Part shown: piece by piece, positions 1 through 11,209 of the stretch
How positions within the stretch are numbered: the stretch's first letter is position 1
Layout: every line of letters begins with the position of its first letter
DNA from: Oncomelania hupensis
Taxonomy: Eukaryota > Mollusca > Gastropoda > Littorinimorpha > Pomatiopsidae
DNA length: 64,000 nucleotides
Assembly (NCBI GenBank): GCA_036898135.1
Contig: CM072522.1
Coordinates: 248,001 to 312,000 of the forward strand
Reading direction: 5' to 3'
Position numbers and translations under genes: made by a program
Notes under the pieces: model-generated
Databases searched by the model: none
What the model was told of the DNA's origin: nothing
Seen by the model: only the letters and a program-made list of their open reading frames with translations

Positions 1-2359
1 CTGTCAGAATTTCTTCAGGCACTCCAAGTCTACTGAACATGTCCACCAGTGCCTCTGCTACAGTTTCAGTGTCAATCTTCTTCAGTGGCACTGCTTCTGG
101 GTACCGAGTCGCATAGTCCACTAAAGTCAGTACCCACCGATGACCTTCTTCACTCGGAGGTCTTATTTCGCCGATTAAGTCTAAGGCCACCCTCTTGAAA
201 GGTCGGTCGATCAAAGGCATCCTCTGCATAGGTACTTTCGGGACCCTTCCTCGAGGTATGGTCTTCTGGCAAATGTCACATGATCGGCAGAAACGGCTGA
301 CGTCCGCATGAAGCCCTGGCCAGTAGAACACCGCCTGTATTTTGTCTGACGTCTTCTTGATGCCTAGGTGACCTCCCATGATTGAGTCATGCGCTACTTC
401 CATCACCTGGCGCCTTAGGGGTAACGGTACCAAGACTTGACGTAGTGGTTTCCCTCCGTTGACCCTCGGGTGCTGGAAGATTCGATACAGGATCTTGGCC
501 TTCACCTCAAAATAGACCGTACCACTGCCTTTGGTCACGTGGTCTTGGCGGTTCCTGTACTTGTTTAAAGTGCTATCAGCTTCCTGGAGATGGATCAGCT
601 TATCTCTGTCCACGATGGCAGCTTTGGAGTTGTCGGCGACCTTCAGTGGCGTAGACGTCTTGTCTCTCTTGGCCTGGGCCCTGGTAGTAACAGCACCGAC
701 GATCTCTGGTCGGCAGGGCTGAGCCGGAGTAACCACATTGTCCCGTAGCAGCTCTGTAAGGTCTCCATCGGGAAACGGCAATGGATCCTCCTCCACAATT
801 TCGACGTGTTGGGTTGAGGCAGGACTCCATTCTGGATCGGGGTCGTCTGGTCGTCTCGCGCCATCGATATTCCCGATCATCAAATCGTATAGCGGCTTTT
901 TCAGGCAAACCGCTTCGACTTCGCCTATGTAGAAAGGGGTGTTGACATGAATTTTCGCAACTGGCGCTTTCAAACATTTGCTGTCGGCCATAAGTGTCCA
1001 TTTTGAATCGCCAGTGAACTGTTCTTTAGCGATTAGGTCTTCTCTGACGATGACCCCACTGCAGCCAGAGTCTCTTAAAACAGTCACTTCATGATTTCCG
1101 ACGCGTCCCTTGGAAACAGGCATGTTCTGTACGGTCACAGCTGCGCTGGCGACGACGGGGATGGATTTCCCGTTGGCAAGGAGAAGTTGGCCATCGGTTA
1201 TGCACTCTTGCACGTCCGCGGGAGTAGCTGCGCGCTCGGTCTCACTCGGAAGAATGACGCTCCCGCCGCACACTTGATGGTCAGATCTACTGGTTTGCCG
1301 TAGATTGGAAAACCGCCTCTGCCGGTTGCCCGCCGCTGCGTTGTCCGTACTGCTCCGCTGTCCGCTACTTTTGTTTTGAGGACAGTTAGCCGCTCTGTGG
1401 TCTGTAGCGTTGCAAGTGAAACAGCCTCTTGAATGCCCTTCCTTGGGAGGAGGCGTGGAGTCCGTCTGTCTCTGGTTCGTCTGGCTCCCCTGGATCTGGT
1501 TCACATGGTTTCCAGTCTTCTGAAAATGTTTCGTCGCGCTGGGTGGCCCCAGGGTTTTCCCATGAGCGATGAGATATCTTTCAGCAGCCTCAGTCACATC
1601 TTTAAGCGTCTGCAGCTTTTGTTCTTCTAAGTGGGTCGCTAGGTCCTTGTGACAGGCATTGAGAAATTGTTCCTTCACGATCAGGTCATGGAGACTGTCG
1701 TAAGACTTCGTTTCGCCTGATAACTCCACCCACTTGTGTAGATATGACGACAGGCGCTCCACAAACTGCTTTGGCGTCTCGTCTGACTTAGGCCGGCATT
1801 CACGGAAGCGTTTACGGTAGCCCTTCTCTGTAAAGTTGTAGCACTGCAACAGGGCCTCTTTCAAGACGTCGTAGTTTTTGGCGTCATCGTTCGACAGTCT
1901 GGTGTAAACTTCGAGCGTTTGCCCTGTCAGAAGTGCACTTAGTCGAATCGCCCAGTCTCGAGGTTGCCAATTGGAGCTTTCGGCGAACCTTTCGAATCTG
2001 GCTAGATAGCTGTCGATCTGGTCCTTCCCGTCGATGAAAGCTGGCAATTTTGGAGCCGTATGGTCGTTGGTGACTTGTGGCGCATGCTGATTGTTTTGGA
2101 TACGCGCCATTTCTAGCTGGAACTCAAGACGCTTCAGCTCGAATTCTCTGTCTTCACGGCGACGCTGCTCTTCTAATTCTCGTTCTTCACGGCGACGCTG
2201 CTCTTCTACTTCTAGACGCTTCTGTTCTAGTTCTATTTCTTTTTCTAGACGCTTCTCTTCCAATTCTCTTTCTCGTATTCTCTCCTGAGACTTGACGTAC
2301 TCCGTCAGCTGCTTGCCTTTTAGATTCAGTTCAACCCCTTTCTGCCAGAAGTCAGCCAT
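1..2359 (-). CDS. Gag-protease-integrase polyprotein of family 1 element (partial at 3' end)
   Basis: Open frame from an ATG at 2359 to the window edge with no stop seen; it is cut only by the edge. The start is the first ATG after the leader (MADFWQKG). Residues about 35-95 are Glu/Arg/Leu-rich and probably coiled coil. A capsid-like gag region follows. A CCHC zinc knuckle (CFTCNATDHRAANC) lies near residue 310. An aspartic protease motif (LRDSG) is near 430. The HHCC zinc-binding domain of integrase is at about 655-705. The first catalytic Asp of the integrase core (VALDLIGE) is near 726. In this family integrase directly follows protease, so RT would come later, off the window. The product would be a Gag-Pol precursor for particle assembly and cDNA integration. 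Confidence 0.85.
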   Translation of the reverse strand, partial: MADFWQKGVELNLKGKQLTEYVKSQERIRERELEEKRLEKEIELEQKRLEVEEQRRREERELEEQRRREDREFELKRLEFQLEMARIQNNQHAPQVTNDHTAPKLPAFIDGKDQIDSYLARFERFAESSNWQPRDWAIRLSALLTGQTLEVYTRLSNDDAKNYDVLKEALLQCYNFTEKGYRKRFRECRPKSDETPKQFVERLSSYLHKWVELSGETKSYDSLHDLIVKEQFLNACHKDLATHLEEQKLQTLKDVTEAAERYLIAHGKTLGPPSATKHFQKTGNHVNQIQGSQTNQRQTDSTPPPKEGHSRGCFTCNATDHRAANCPQNKSSGQRSSTDNAAAGNRQRRFSNLRQTSRSDHQVCGGSVILPSETERAATPADVQECITDGQLLLANGKSIPVVASAAVTVQNMPVSKGRVGNHEVTVLRDSGCSGVIVREDLIAKEQFTGDSKWTLMADSKCLKAPVAKIHVNTPFYIGEVEAVCLKKPLYDLMIGNIDGARRPDDPDPEWSPASTQHVEIVEEDPLPFPDGDLTELLRDNVVTPAQPCRPEIVGAVTTRAQAKRDKTSTPLKVADNSKAAIVDRDKLIHLQEADSTLNKYRNRQDHVTKGSGTVYFEVKAKILYRIFQHPRVNGGKPLRQVLVPLPLRRQVMEVAHDSIMGGHLGIKKTSDKIQAVFYWPGLHADVSRFCRSCDICQKTIPRGRVPKVPMQRMPLIDRPFKRVALDLIGEIRPPSEEGHRWVLTLVDYATRYPEAVPLKKIDTETVAEALVDMFSRLGVPEEILT

Positions 2360-2367
2360 CTTGATGC

Positions 2368-2480
2368 TTCTGGAAAGTTCTTTTCAAGAAAGTTCTTTTC
2401 TAGAAAGTTCTTGACTGTAGAGTTCTTTTTTTTTCTGGAAAGTTCTTGACTGTGCTGTACCTTTCTAGACTGTTCTAGAA
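2368..2480. promoter_or_regulatory. Heat-shock-element-like array in the leader of the family 1 element
   Basis: Between the 5' LTR and the gag start, TTC and GAA triplets sit in exact 5-bp phase from 2368 to 2410: TTC, GAA, TTC repeated three times. This makes three copies of the nTTCnnGAAnnTTCn layout that HSF trimers bind. Another triple is at 2433-2445. A four-unit set with one imperfect unit (GAC) is at 2463-2480. The array is also a short tandem repeat, so chance amplification of a simple unit is possible. The site match is seen; HSF binding is inference. Confidence 0.5.
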
Positions 2481-2910
2481 CAGCACGCTTTCTGCAGTAG
2501 CGCTGATGCTTGTCACTAGTCGCTTTCGCTGACGCAGGCCCCGCTGTCCTCGTCGTATGCGACGCTGCACCACGCTGGTGTTGATGTACACGCTCCTGTG
2601 CTGAAGTAGACGCGACGTCCGCTCGACGCTCGCTGTAATACTGGCGATGTAGCTCCGAGACTGTCCCTCGACGTAGTCTTACGGTAGCCACGTAGTCCCG
2701 ATCTGTTGTTCGCTCACGAAGCAACTCTTCAGCGACTACACGCCCTTGCAGTCAACCCGAACCTATCGGTGATGTAGTCCCAGTATGTTGGCCCCTCTCG
2801 ACGCAACTCGTTGGCGGCTACCCTCGATGACTGCCTCTCGTAACGTTGACTCGCTTGTTGTAGCAGTTGAACCCTTGGCTATGGCGTGAATCGCGGCTTG
2901 ACCCCCAAAA

Positions 2911-3542
2911 TGTTACACTCAGTTCGATGTTGGTGTTTTCTATCAGTATCTGATTCAGCCCCGATGCTTGAATTCCTGATAGGGTGTAACTCAGATTCGT
3001 TTATTCACACAGCCCGTCCAAACAGCATACAAATCACAAAGTCGACGTATGAAGTTTTCCACTTTTATTCAGCACACATCAACAACTGCATACAATTCTC
3101 AACTCAACTCAACAACTTTCACAGCAACTCTCCAAATCACTATCAACAACTTTTCTCTCAACAGCAATTCGGCACACGATTAAATAACCTCTCTCTTTTC
3201 TCGAACAATTTGGTACCTAGTAGAAATGACGCACTGCCACCAATCGAACTAAAGATCGTCATCACTGGCTTACGTCATACACATTTTCTCTACTTCCGGG
3301 AACATTCACGACCTTCGATATCCATCCGGAAATTTCTACCAAGAGTAAACACGCAGATCCAGAATACTCCACATCAACATCGACCAACGAAAACCATCAA
3401 CGTTATACAAAGCCTCTCCTAACAACAATGCAAACTCAAATCAAAGGTAAATAAACTCCATTATTGAATACTTTGCAAATCGAAACGATTAGATCTATCA
3501 TACACGCTTCCGACATACTTTCGTTCGCGTTTCAACGTAACA
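2911..3542 (-). repeat. 5' LTR of the family 1 element
   Basis: 632 bp, homologous to the solo LTR at 22977-23596 and to the LTR at 52093-52717. Its minus-strand ends are TGTTACGTTGAAACGCG and GAGTGTAACA. It carries the conserved TGACGTAA...GATGACG block at about 3257-3278, seen in every copy of the family. Confidence 0.85.
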
Positions 3543-6500
3543 CGGACAATCGAGCCTCTGACGCAGGCTGCTCACAGTCATCCCTTCCACACATCCAGTC
3601 ATCCCTACCACGCACGCTGGCTAATCCGCCTAAGCCCCGCCCCTCGGGGATCACCGTTAAAACCTCGCGCACAGCCAGATTCTTCGTCAGACGCAAGCCT
3701 CAAATTTTCGAAGCCACAACAACCTGTCCTAGACACGTCCCATCAACCGGCGACCTCTGAGCTACGGCAGTACTCTTGTGATTCGACCCGTCTTAGTCAA
3801 GGTAAGAGAGGAAACTTACTCTGTGTCATGTAGCTTACCCATCACCCGTCGATCGCCATACATGTTCGTATGTCCTGTTGATATGTACGTTCGTGTTTAT
3901 AGTCTTGTCTTGATGTGTTGCTGTGACATGTATTATTTCCTTGTATATATCATCTGCCTTGTTTATGACTCATGCCATGTTTGAATTTATACTGGTATGC
4001 TCCCTGTTAGCCCCATGTGTAAATACCCCATGCCATGCTGTCCCTCCACATAGACTAAAGTCCCCCAGTACAGCCCCTTGCCTGCAACCCCCATTGTCCT
4101 GTATCTACCCCATTTGCTTTTCTCCTATGTTCCCAGTGTATAAATATCTGCCCCTGTTGTCCGCCACCCCATCTTAAGGCGCCAAAGTTATTATATATTA
4201 GCGGCTGTCGGTAAACTCCACAATAGCCCCATAACCCTGGTTGCAATTGATGGACTGTTGGTACGGGCCAGTCAACCCATGACCGGTCCGGCCAATTTGA
4301 AATCTGATGGGCACGCGCGCCAACAGGCGCTGAACCCAGGATACACATACCCAGCTGATACAGAGTCTGTATTGCTTTACAGACGGGCTCCTGTACAGGC
4401 GCGAATACCCCGGCCCTGTACCAGCTATAAGTCGCCAACCCGCTGCAGGCCCCTGACAACCCAGGGAGTCAACGCGAAGCGTTTCACCCAGTTTCATCAC
4501 TCTCCAGCCAGCTAGCAACGTAAGCTGAAAACCACGCCTGTGCCTGCCTGCACCAGAAAGTTGCACCATCGGTCGATTACTCAAGAAACTGACCGACTGA
4601 CACGCATTGGCAACCCACGCGATCAACTGAACTGACCGTCCAGACTATCCTGGACCAACCACCGCCCTTCGCAAAACGAGCTAAGTTCTCACCCCACGAG
4701 TATCACAATTCGCAGAGACTCTGGCCAACTAGCCTGAACAATCCAGATATCCTCCTGCCCAGTGATGATAGCAGTCCTCAGTAGCCCTAGTATTCCTGAG
4801 AGCGCCCACCCAGAATATCTCCAAGATACTCCCAACTATTATTGACAATATCCAGTGACTCACTCCTAGATTATTCAACACAGACGACCTAATTCTATTT
4901 AATAAAATTGCCTAGTTAGAAATTGTATCACCTTGACTTCCCCCTTGTTTTGAATTTCTCAACTAGTAGCCTACCCTCTTTCTCGTCTGCACTTTGACTG
5001 TCTTTCATTATTTAGTGACTCCTAGCATTAATCTCTTGAATGTCATCACAACATTGGCCTATACAAGGGAGGCAATACAGTGCGAGAGATTAAGAGCTTA
5101 CCCTCATTCCCCCCAACCCCTTTCTTTGTGACATTAACAATAACACGATGTTTACGACAACTCAAGGTCAGAAAATTGAATAATAGGTTATACAAGTTAG
5201 GACGCATGGTCAGCGAAGACCTATTTCTAAACATTCGGGAGCCAATCGTTGAGCTCAGTTTGGATGCAAATGCAGTAAGTTAGCTGGAACTAAGTCATTC
5301 GTTGTTTGGACTTGGAAGCAAGCGGATCGCGGAGGTGAAAGAAGGAGACCCAGGTCGGTGGGACGTTAAGCTGGGAACCGGATTGTAGTCGAGTTGAGAC
5401 ACCCGGGAGGCTAATGGGCTATTGAGAGCTGGGTAGCTGTCACCCATTTATGGAGCGTCATCGGGCGTTATCCATGTGATGTCAAAGAGAAATCTCTTAT
5501 CATAAGTCAGTAAGTGAGATTCGACCTCTGGAACCCTGTCTCTAGCGGTCGTCAAAGAGAGAATGGGGAGAAAACTATTTAGGGAGGGCTGGTAGCAAAA
5601 ATGTGTGAATGAGAATGTATAACGTGAAATTGTATGTCTTTAAACATTTTTTAAAATATATTATTATTACGATATTGTGTTTAGAAATGTTTATGTTAAA
5701 ATGCATTTTCGTTGTAAATAATAATTATGATGATGAACGGAGGCAGTCAGCCAGAGTCAACAGAGAGAGAGGTGAAGAGCGAATTGTATATACATGATAT
5801 AAACGAAACAAATGTACGTTAAATATGTGAATTTTTATGATGGTTTATTTTGTATAAATCGTATGAGTGTAAAGAAATGGAAATAAAATTGTGAATATAT
5901 GTATTAGAGAAATTATAACCATGTAATTTTCTTCAGGAGGCGAGCAAACCAGTGTAGTTTAAGAGAAATAGATATAGATGTAAAAGTTATGCCAGATTAG
6001 TAGCCTGTACTATTATTGTTTTCAGGTTGGACTTATTATTGTTGGACTTGTCGTCAACAGACTTGTTGATGTTGTCGGACTCATTGTTTGTCATGCCTAC
6101 TTTCTCCCTTTGGTGTTCAAGTAGTTGACTATTCCTTCATGCAAGGAGTGATAGGGTAGATAGGGGTGGGTGATGCGTATGTGAGCGTCCTTTCTCCCAC
6201 TGAACTAAACTAAGAAACTCAACTAGCAAAATAAGGTGTAAAAATACAAATATACATTTATTCAATAAAACATGTAATTAAAAAACCCAATCAAGAAACA
6301 AAAGAATGAAACAAAAGAAAAGTATAAAGGAAAATTAAAACATAAAACGGTTCACGACATATATAATCAAAACATTTGCATAATCATAAATCATAAGAAA
6401 AATCACTCTCTCACCTTGTACTGCTTCTAATTTAACACACACAAGAATAATATATATACACAATGATAATTAAATACACAATATAAAACCCCCCTTTGAT

Positions 6501-7499
6501 GCCCCCAGTTCAGTCTTATATACACAAGCTATGTGCACAGTCGCAGATGATGAAGTCCGACTTCTCATTAAATTTCTCTAACTAAAGTCTCCACACACAC
6601 AGTTCGAAAAACCGATGTAGATGTAGATATCGTCCATGTAGAATTGCACACAATATTATCTAGAGTCTCTGGCTAATATGAGTCTTCATCTGTCCATGAG
6701 TCCGAGAATGTAAATTTATTTAGAACCAATGTAATACTGTTCTTTCTGTGCTATAACTATTGAAGAACGCCGTGGCTCTTTCTATTACTAACAAATTCGC
6801 TTGCCAGACGGCCCCTTTTTTCCATTGATCGTCTTCCTCACTTGACGAGGAGGACTCATACTGGTAGCTTCCGGCGCTTCATCATCACAGTCGTGGGGAT
6901 CTATGGACACACGCATATACAGAAGCATCTATAAATAAATATGCTCGATATTTTATGTCATATAAAATGAGAACAATGGTTAGCAATGCTCTAAATGGTA
7001 AATAGCCAAGTATTTTAACTTTATTTAACGTTTTTTTACAGTCAGTCTGCCGTTTAAGACAAAATGCCTATCTCAGCTCTGTCTTAATTTACAAATTGCC
7101 GATATCAATCGCTTCACATTGAAGATGATGCTTGAAACAGCATTTATAGCCATTTTCCTACAACACCTAAGAATAACAAGTTCTAAAATTGATTACTTAC
7201 CTTCGTCTTCTGATTGAAGTATGTTTTGCAACATCTCTGTTGCTTTTTCAGCCCAAAATTGTTCAATGCGTCTGGGCGCCTCCATATTGGCTGCAAAATG
7301 CCTATGTCAGGAATGAGATAGGCACTTTGGCATACGAAGCTGTGGCGACCGTTACGATTTAGATAGAGACTTGTACTCTCTAGCACAGATGGCTTGTCTT
7401 CCCAGGGCTTTGTTTTTACCCCTACTGCACAACTGCCTAAGTCTGCATTTATGTTATGAGCGTGACGATATGAAAATCATATACAAATCAACAAAGTAC
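3543..7499. other. Non-coding stretch, no gene recognised
   Basis: GC-richer up to about 4.7 kb, then AT-rich, with an A-rich block at about 6230-6500. Short open frames around 4055-4626 overlap on both strands and have no recognisable motif. Parts may be decayed LTR sequence (AATAAA in an AT-rich context at about 4903), but I could not align them to the other elements here. No RNA gene seen. Confidence 0.5.
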
Positions 7500-8266
7500 T
7501 ATTCATAAAAATGTATCCCTTTTCCCCCTCATTCACCATCATTCATTCACGTACGCAGACTCAGAATGCACTGCCACTAAGGAAAAGAATTACAGGGCTC
7601 AACTCACCTTTTAAGTTCTCGGCTTGTGGCACACAGATACACATACACTGCACGACACAACACTATACAACACACCACAGTACAGCTGGTTAGTATTTGA
7701 GAGTATCAAGTTCGTATCTGACTAATGCTTAGTTATGCACTGGGTCATCTCAATACTGTCGAAGTACTTGAGCTTTGGCAGGTGCCCAAACGAGGGCCAC
7801 ACAACCGACTGAACTCTACACCTATTACTTCTCAATAAATGGCAGTTACAGTCCTCCCACTACAGGCTTTTAGACATTCTTGTCCCGACGAGGGCGCAAG
7901 ACCTTGGGTGGTTCGAAACACAACGAACAATCTACCCTTACAGAAGAACTTACTCTAACCTGACACACAGTCACAATGTTACTTCTGTCCAAAAGACTGA
8001 CTGCTTGCAAAAGCAACCAAATTGACTCTGCCAACTAAATCACATACCAGCACATAGGACAAGCATCGAGTCGAGCTCAGTAACCCAATTTCCCCTACTA
8101 TGCGTTATGCACTTTGCGTTAAACACGTGAAACCCACACTTACTTATCTTCCATACGCAGTAAAAGAAACTGCCGAATCGTCTATGCACACTATATCACT
8201 AGAGATGCGCAACTCTGCACGATATGTAACTAACTCTAGCACGTACTGAAAACTCGTGTCGTCACA
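7500..8266 (-). repeat. Diverged LTR of the same family as the 29464-36153 element
   Basis: On the minus strand this begins TGTGACGACACGAG right after a polypurine run (8267-8280), as does the LTR at 34735. It shares blocks with that LTR, for example CCACCCAAGGTCTT followed by GCCCTCGTCGGGA (about 7880-7910), then AACTGCCATTT, then CACAAGCCG. It is an old 3' LTR with its polypurine tract still attached. The inner boundary near 7500 is approximate. Confidence 0.65.
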
Positions 8267-8486
8267 ATCCCCCTACCATGTCATAATGTGTAACACAACG
8301 TCACCCATGACCTAATTTCTATCACTCCTCTCACCTTCATCTCCCCTCTGGCATACTATTATACAACGTCCCTCTCTCTCTCTCTCTCATATTATCTCTC
8401 CTCTTTCATGCTATAATAACAACATCAACAACATTATTCCATTTGGCATTTTCAACAAGAAAATTATATAAAAATGCTACCTATCA

Positions 8487-8660
8487 AAATGTAACCCTTT
8501 CCTCCTCATTCATCATCATTCACGTACGCATGCTCGGAGTGTACAGCCACTAAGGACCTACATGTAGAATACTGGGCATCAACTGACCTTCAGTTTCCCG
8601 GCCTGTGAAGCACAGATTACACACAGCACCACAACACAACACAATACAACATAATCTGTG
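8487..8660 (-). repeat. Second copy of part of the diverged LTR (direct repeat of 7506-7680)
   Basis: About 170 bp are repeated in the same orientation about 980 bp apart. Shared words include CATCATTCACGTACGCA, CCACTAAGGA and a CACAACACAACAC-type run. It probably comes from a rearranged or tandem LTR remnant. Confidence 0.6.
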
Positions 8661-8711
8661 GAGAACAGGTGTTTCGTTACTTTCTTATTATAATTTACCA
8701 GGATACCCTCA

Positions 8712-11130
8712 GATCAGATCAGATTTGTGTATTTAAAGTCTTTTCATTGATAAAATAATATTAGACTTTCACAAACATATATATGCATAGACATACACCC
8801 AAACACAAATGCATAAACATAAACACATATTTATGTACTTAATCAAAAATTGTTTTTTATGTCAGTATGTAAGATAATGATTTTTTCAATAAATGTATGA
8901 TTATATAAAGTATATGTCATACTATCGGTTTCATTGATCGAGACATTATTTGCTTTGAATAATGGTAATAATGTTGTACATTCAAATAATAAATGTTGTA
9001 CAGACATTGGTTGCTGGCATGTACAATGAATATCAGTAATGTATTTTGTGCTCCATGAATTCCTATCCTATCCTATCCTGTCCCATAACCCGAAGGTCGT
9101 AGGGGCACCACAGATGATCGTTTAACCATCATACTCCATCTTTCTCTGTCCTCAGCAGCCCTCATGGCTTCGCTCAGTGTCAAACCAGTCCATTCTCGAA
9201 TGTTGTCCTCCCACCTCTTTTTCGGTCTCCCCCTTCTTCTACTTCCTTGCACTGTGCCTTGCAGAATGGTCTTTGCAAGGCCTGATGATCTGGTGACGTG
9301 GCCATACCATCGGAGTTTCCGTTTCTTCACCACTGTGAGCAGGTCATCGTGTTGTCCAATGGCTTGTGTGATGGTCTGTCGGACTTCGTCGTTGGTGATG
9401 TGTTGGGTATAGGAAATGCACAGAAGTCTTCTGTAGCACCTCATCTCCATGCTTTGTATTCTTCGTTGGAGATCTGCTGTGAGGGTCCATGCTTCGCAAG
9501 CATATAGGAAGATGGAGATTGGAGATTGAGATGGAGATTCATCTCCATGAATTCAAACGCATTATATACATGATTTTTGAAATATTTCTACTACATGATA
9601 AAATGTTATGCTTGTTTACTGATTTTTGACAATGTCTTTTTACCAAAGAAACCAATTCATGCCTAGATAATGTAATATTACAATATTTGAAATCGAATTT
9701 GGATTTTTAGCTCCAATTTTGGCACGTTTGTCTGACTGTTCATTCCAGTACAAGCCAGAATGAGACTGAACCCAACAAAAATCAACATTTGTACCTCTGC
9801 TAACAATTTGATGTATTATATGCTTAATTTCAAATATTAGATCTGGTCTAGTAGTATATTCCCAGTTTTGAATTGATTGTAAAACTGACTTTGAATCGAC
9901 AAAATGACCAAGTTAACTATATCCAGGGATGTTTCAAGAATATATTGTAATTCTCTTAATATGGCATATAATTCACAGGAAAATATAGAAAATCCTTTTC
10001 CAATATAGTACCTATTTTCTACTTTCAAAGCTGGTATAACAAACCCTGCACCACTGTTAGATGATTCCAGTACAGATAATCTGTAAATATTTTTTAGGTG
10101 ATTAGGATAATATTGTTCTAAGTGTTCTTTCACTTCACTTATAAGAACTTTACTGTTTTCCCCTTCAGTAATATTAGAATATTCTATATCAAAGTTAGCA
10201 GATAAATGTTCCAAATATGGTATTTGAGGTATTAAAGACTGAGTCGGAATATTCAAAATATCAATGTTACATGCAGTCATTGTTGTGTTTACAAAATTCT
10301 TAATTGGCTGGAGATAAGGAATGTTTTCTGTGCAGTTAGGATATTCTTTAGAGTCAATGCAGATATCATCTGATACTGACTTGTTTACTGATAAACTTCG
10401 AATTACATATTTGGAGAGTGATAATTGTGTCTGTTCATTTAATGATAAGATTCCTGCTTCTTTACAGCTTTTAATTGTATTTGTACTAACTGGAACTCCA
10501 CTGCCAATTTTATTGCTCTACAATCTTAACTTTGAAATTTCTTAATGTATGTCGTGGAAGCAGCAAAGTAAACTTCTGGCCATATGTCAATATCGATTTT
10601 ACCAGTGAAATAGCTAAATGAAGTAAAGTTTTCAAATTAGTTCCCCAAGGTTGAGAATTTATTATTTTAAACAAATTTATTCGTTTTCTTGCTTTTGTAA
10701 TTAGGTATTCTATATGACTTCTCCAGTTTAGTTTTGAATTCAAATATACTTCTAAGAATGTAATATGTTGTGTATATTTCAATGAGTTCCTTCCAATTCT
10801 AAGTTTGGTAAAGACTTAAGATTCTGACCATTGTTAAACAACATCAAGTAAGTTTTTTCCTTTGATAGTTCCAATCCATTTTCTTTTATGTACTTACAAA
10901 GTAAATTTAATTAATTTTGATACAACTTTTGAATATAATTTATAGTTCTTTTGTTTCTATGTTTCCTCAGTGATGTATTAAACTATATTGCAATATCATC
11001 TGCATATTGTACAATAATAGTTTGTTTTGCTAAATCTTTTGGAAGATCAAATATTAAAATATTGCACAATATAGGAGCTATAATTGAGCCTTGCGGAATC
11101 CCCATATCGACATTTTTTAAATTCGTGTAT
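8712..11130 (-). mobile_element. I-group LINE with RNase H, decayed, 5'-truncated and split by another LINE
   Basis: Read on the minus strand, the fragment begins with RT motifs GIPQGS and YADDIA (about 11100-10985). An RT tail follows, including LNWRSHIEYLITKARKRIN at about 10720. An RNase H-like domain (GAGFVIPA at about 10040, then CELYAILRELQ) lies in 9650-10100. A C-terminal CTC...SVQHLLFEC metal-knuckle-like end is at about 9020-8960. RNase H places it in the I-type assemblage. Frameshifts and stops break the frame. An RTE-like element sits inside it at 9063-9542. A short GATCT tandem at about 8712-8724 may be its 3' tail. Confidence 0.65.
9063..9542 (-). mobile_element. RTE-like LINE 3' fragment inserted in the I-group LINE
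   Basis: The minus strand encodes the C-terminal end of the RTE-like protein (RRLLCISYTQHITN ... RGRPKKRWEDNIREWTGL) and ends in (GGATA)n, read here as TCCTATCC at 9063. It is flanked by a 12-bp direct repeat CTCCATGAATTC at 9051-9062 and 9543-9554. That is a good target-site duplication, so this is a 5'-truncated insertion of about 480 bp. Confidence 0.85.
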
Positions 11131-11209
11131 CTGAGCTATAGGCCTACGTATCCAGGAAACAACCGTATCTATGTGGTAGGCCTATGTATTCAGGAAATAC
11201 GGACAGGTA

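Larger units (their letters stand above)
1..3542 (-). mobile_element. Gmr1-like Ty3 LTR retrotransposon, family 1, 3' part beyond window edge
   Basis: Minus-strand LTR retrotransposon running off the left edge. It has a 5' LTR (2911-3542), an untranslated leader (2360-2910) and an open gag-pol frame (2359 to 1). The coding part is closely similar in reverse complement to the element at 48570-52717, so the two are one family. The LTR has TG...CA ends (minus-strand TGTTACGTTG ... GAGTGTAACA). No primer-binding site that I can match to a tRNA was found next to the LTR. The RT/RNase H half should lie beyond position 1. Confidence 0.9.

Noticed and set aside
2886..3422. 178-codon plus-strand open frame
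   Set aside because: It lies antisense within the family 1 LTR.
4055..4626. Overlapping open frames of 134 and 142 codons
   Set aside because: No motif, no splice signals, frames open on both strands in a GC-rich stretch; no support for a gene.
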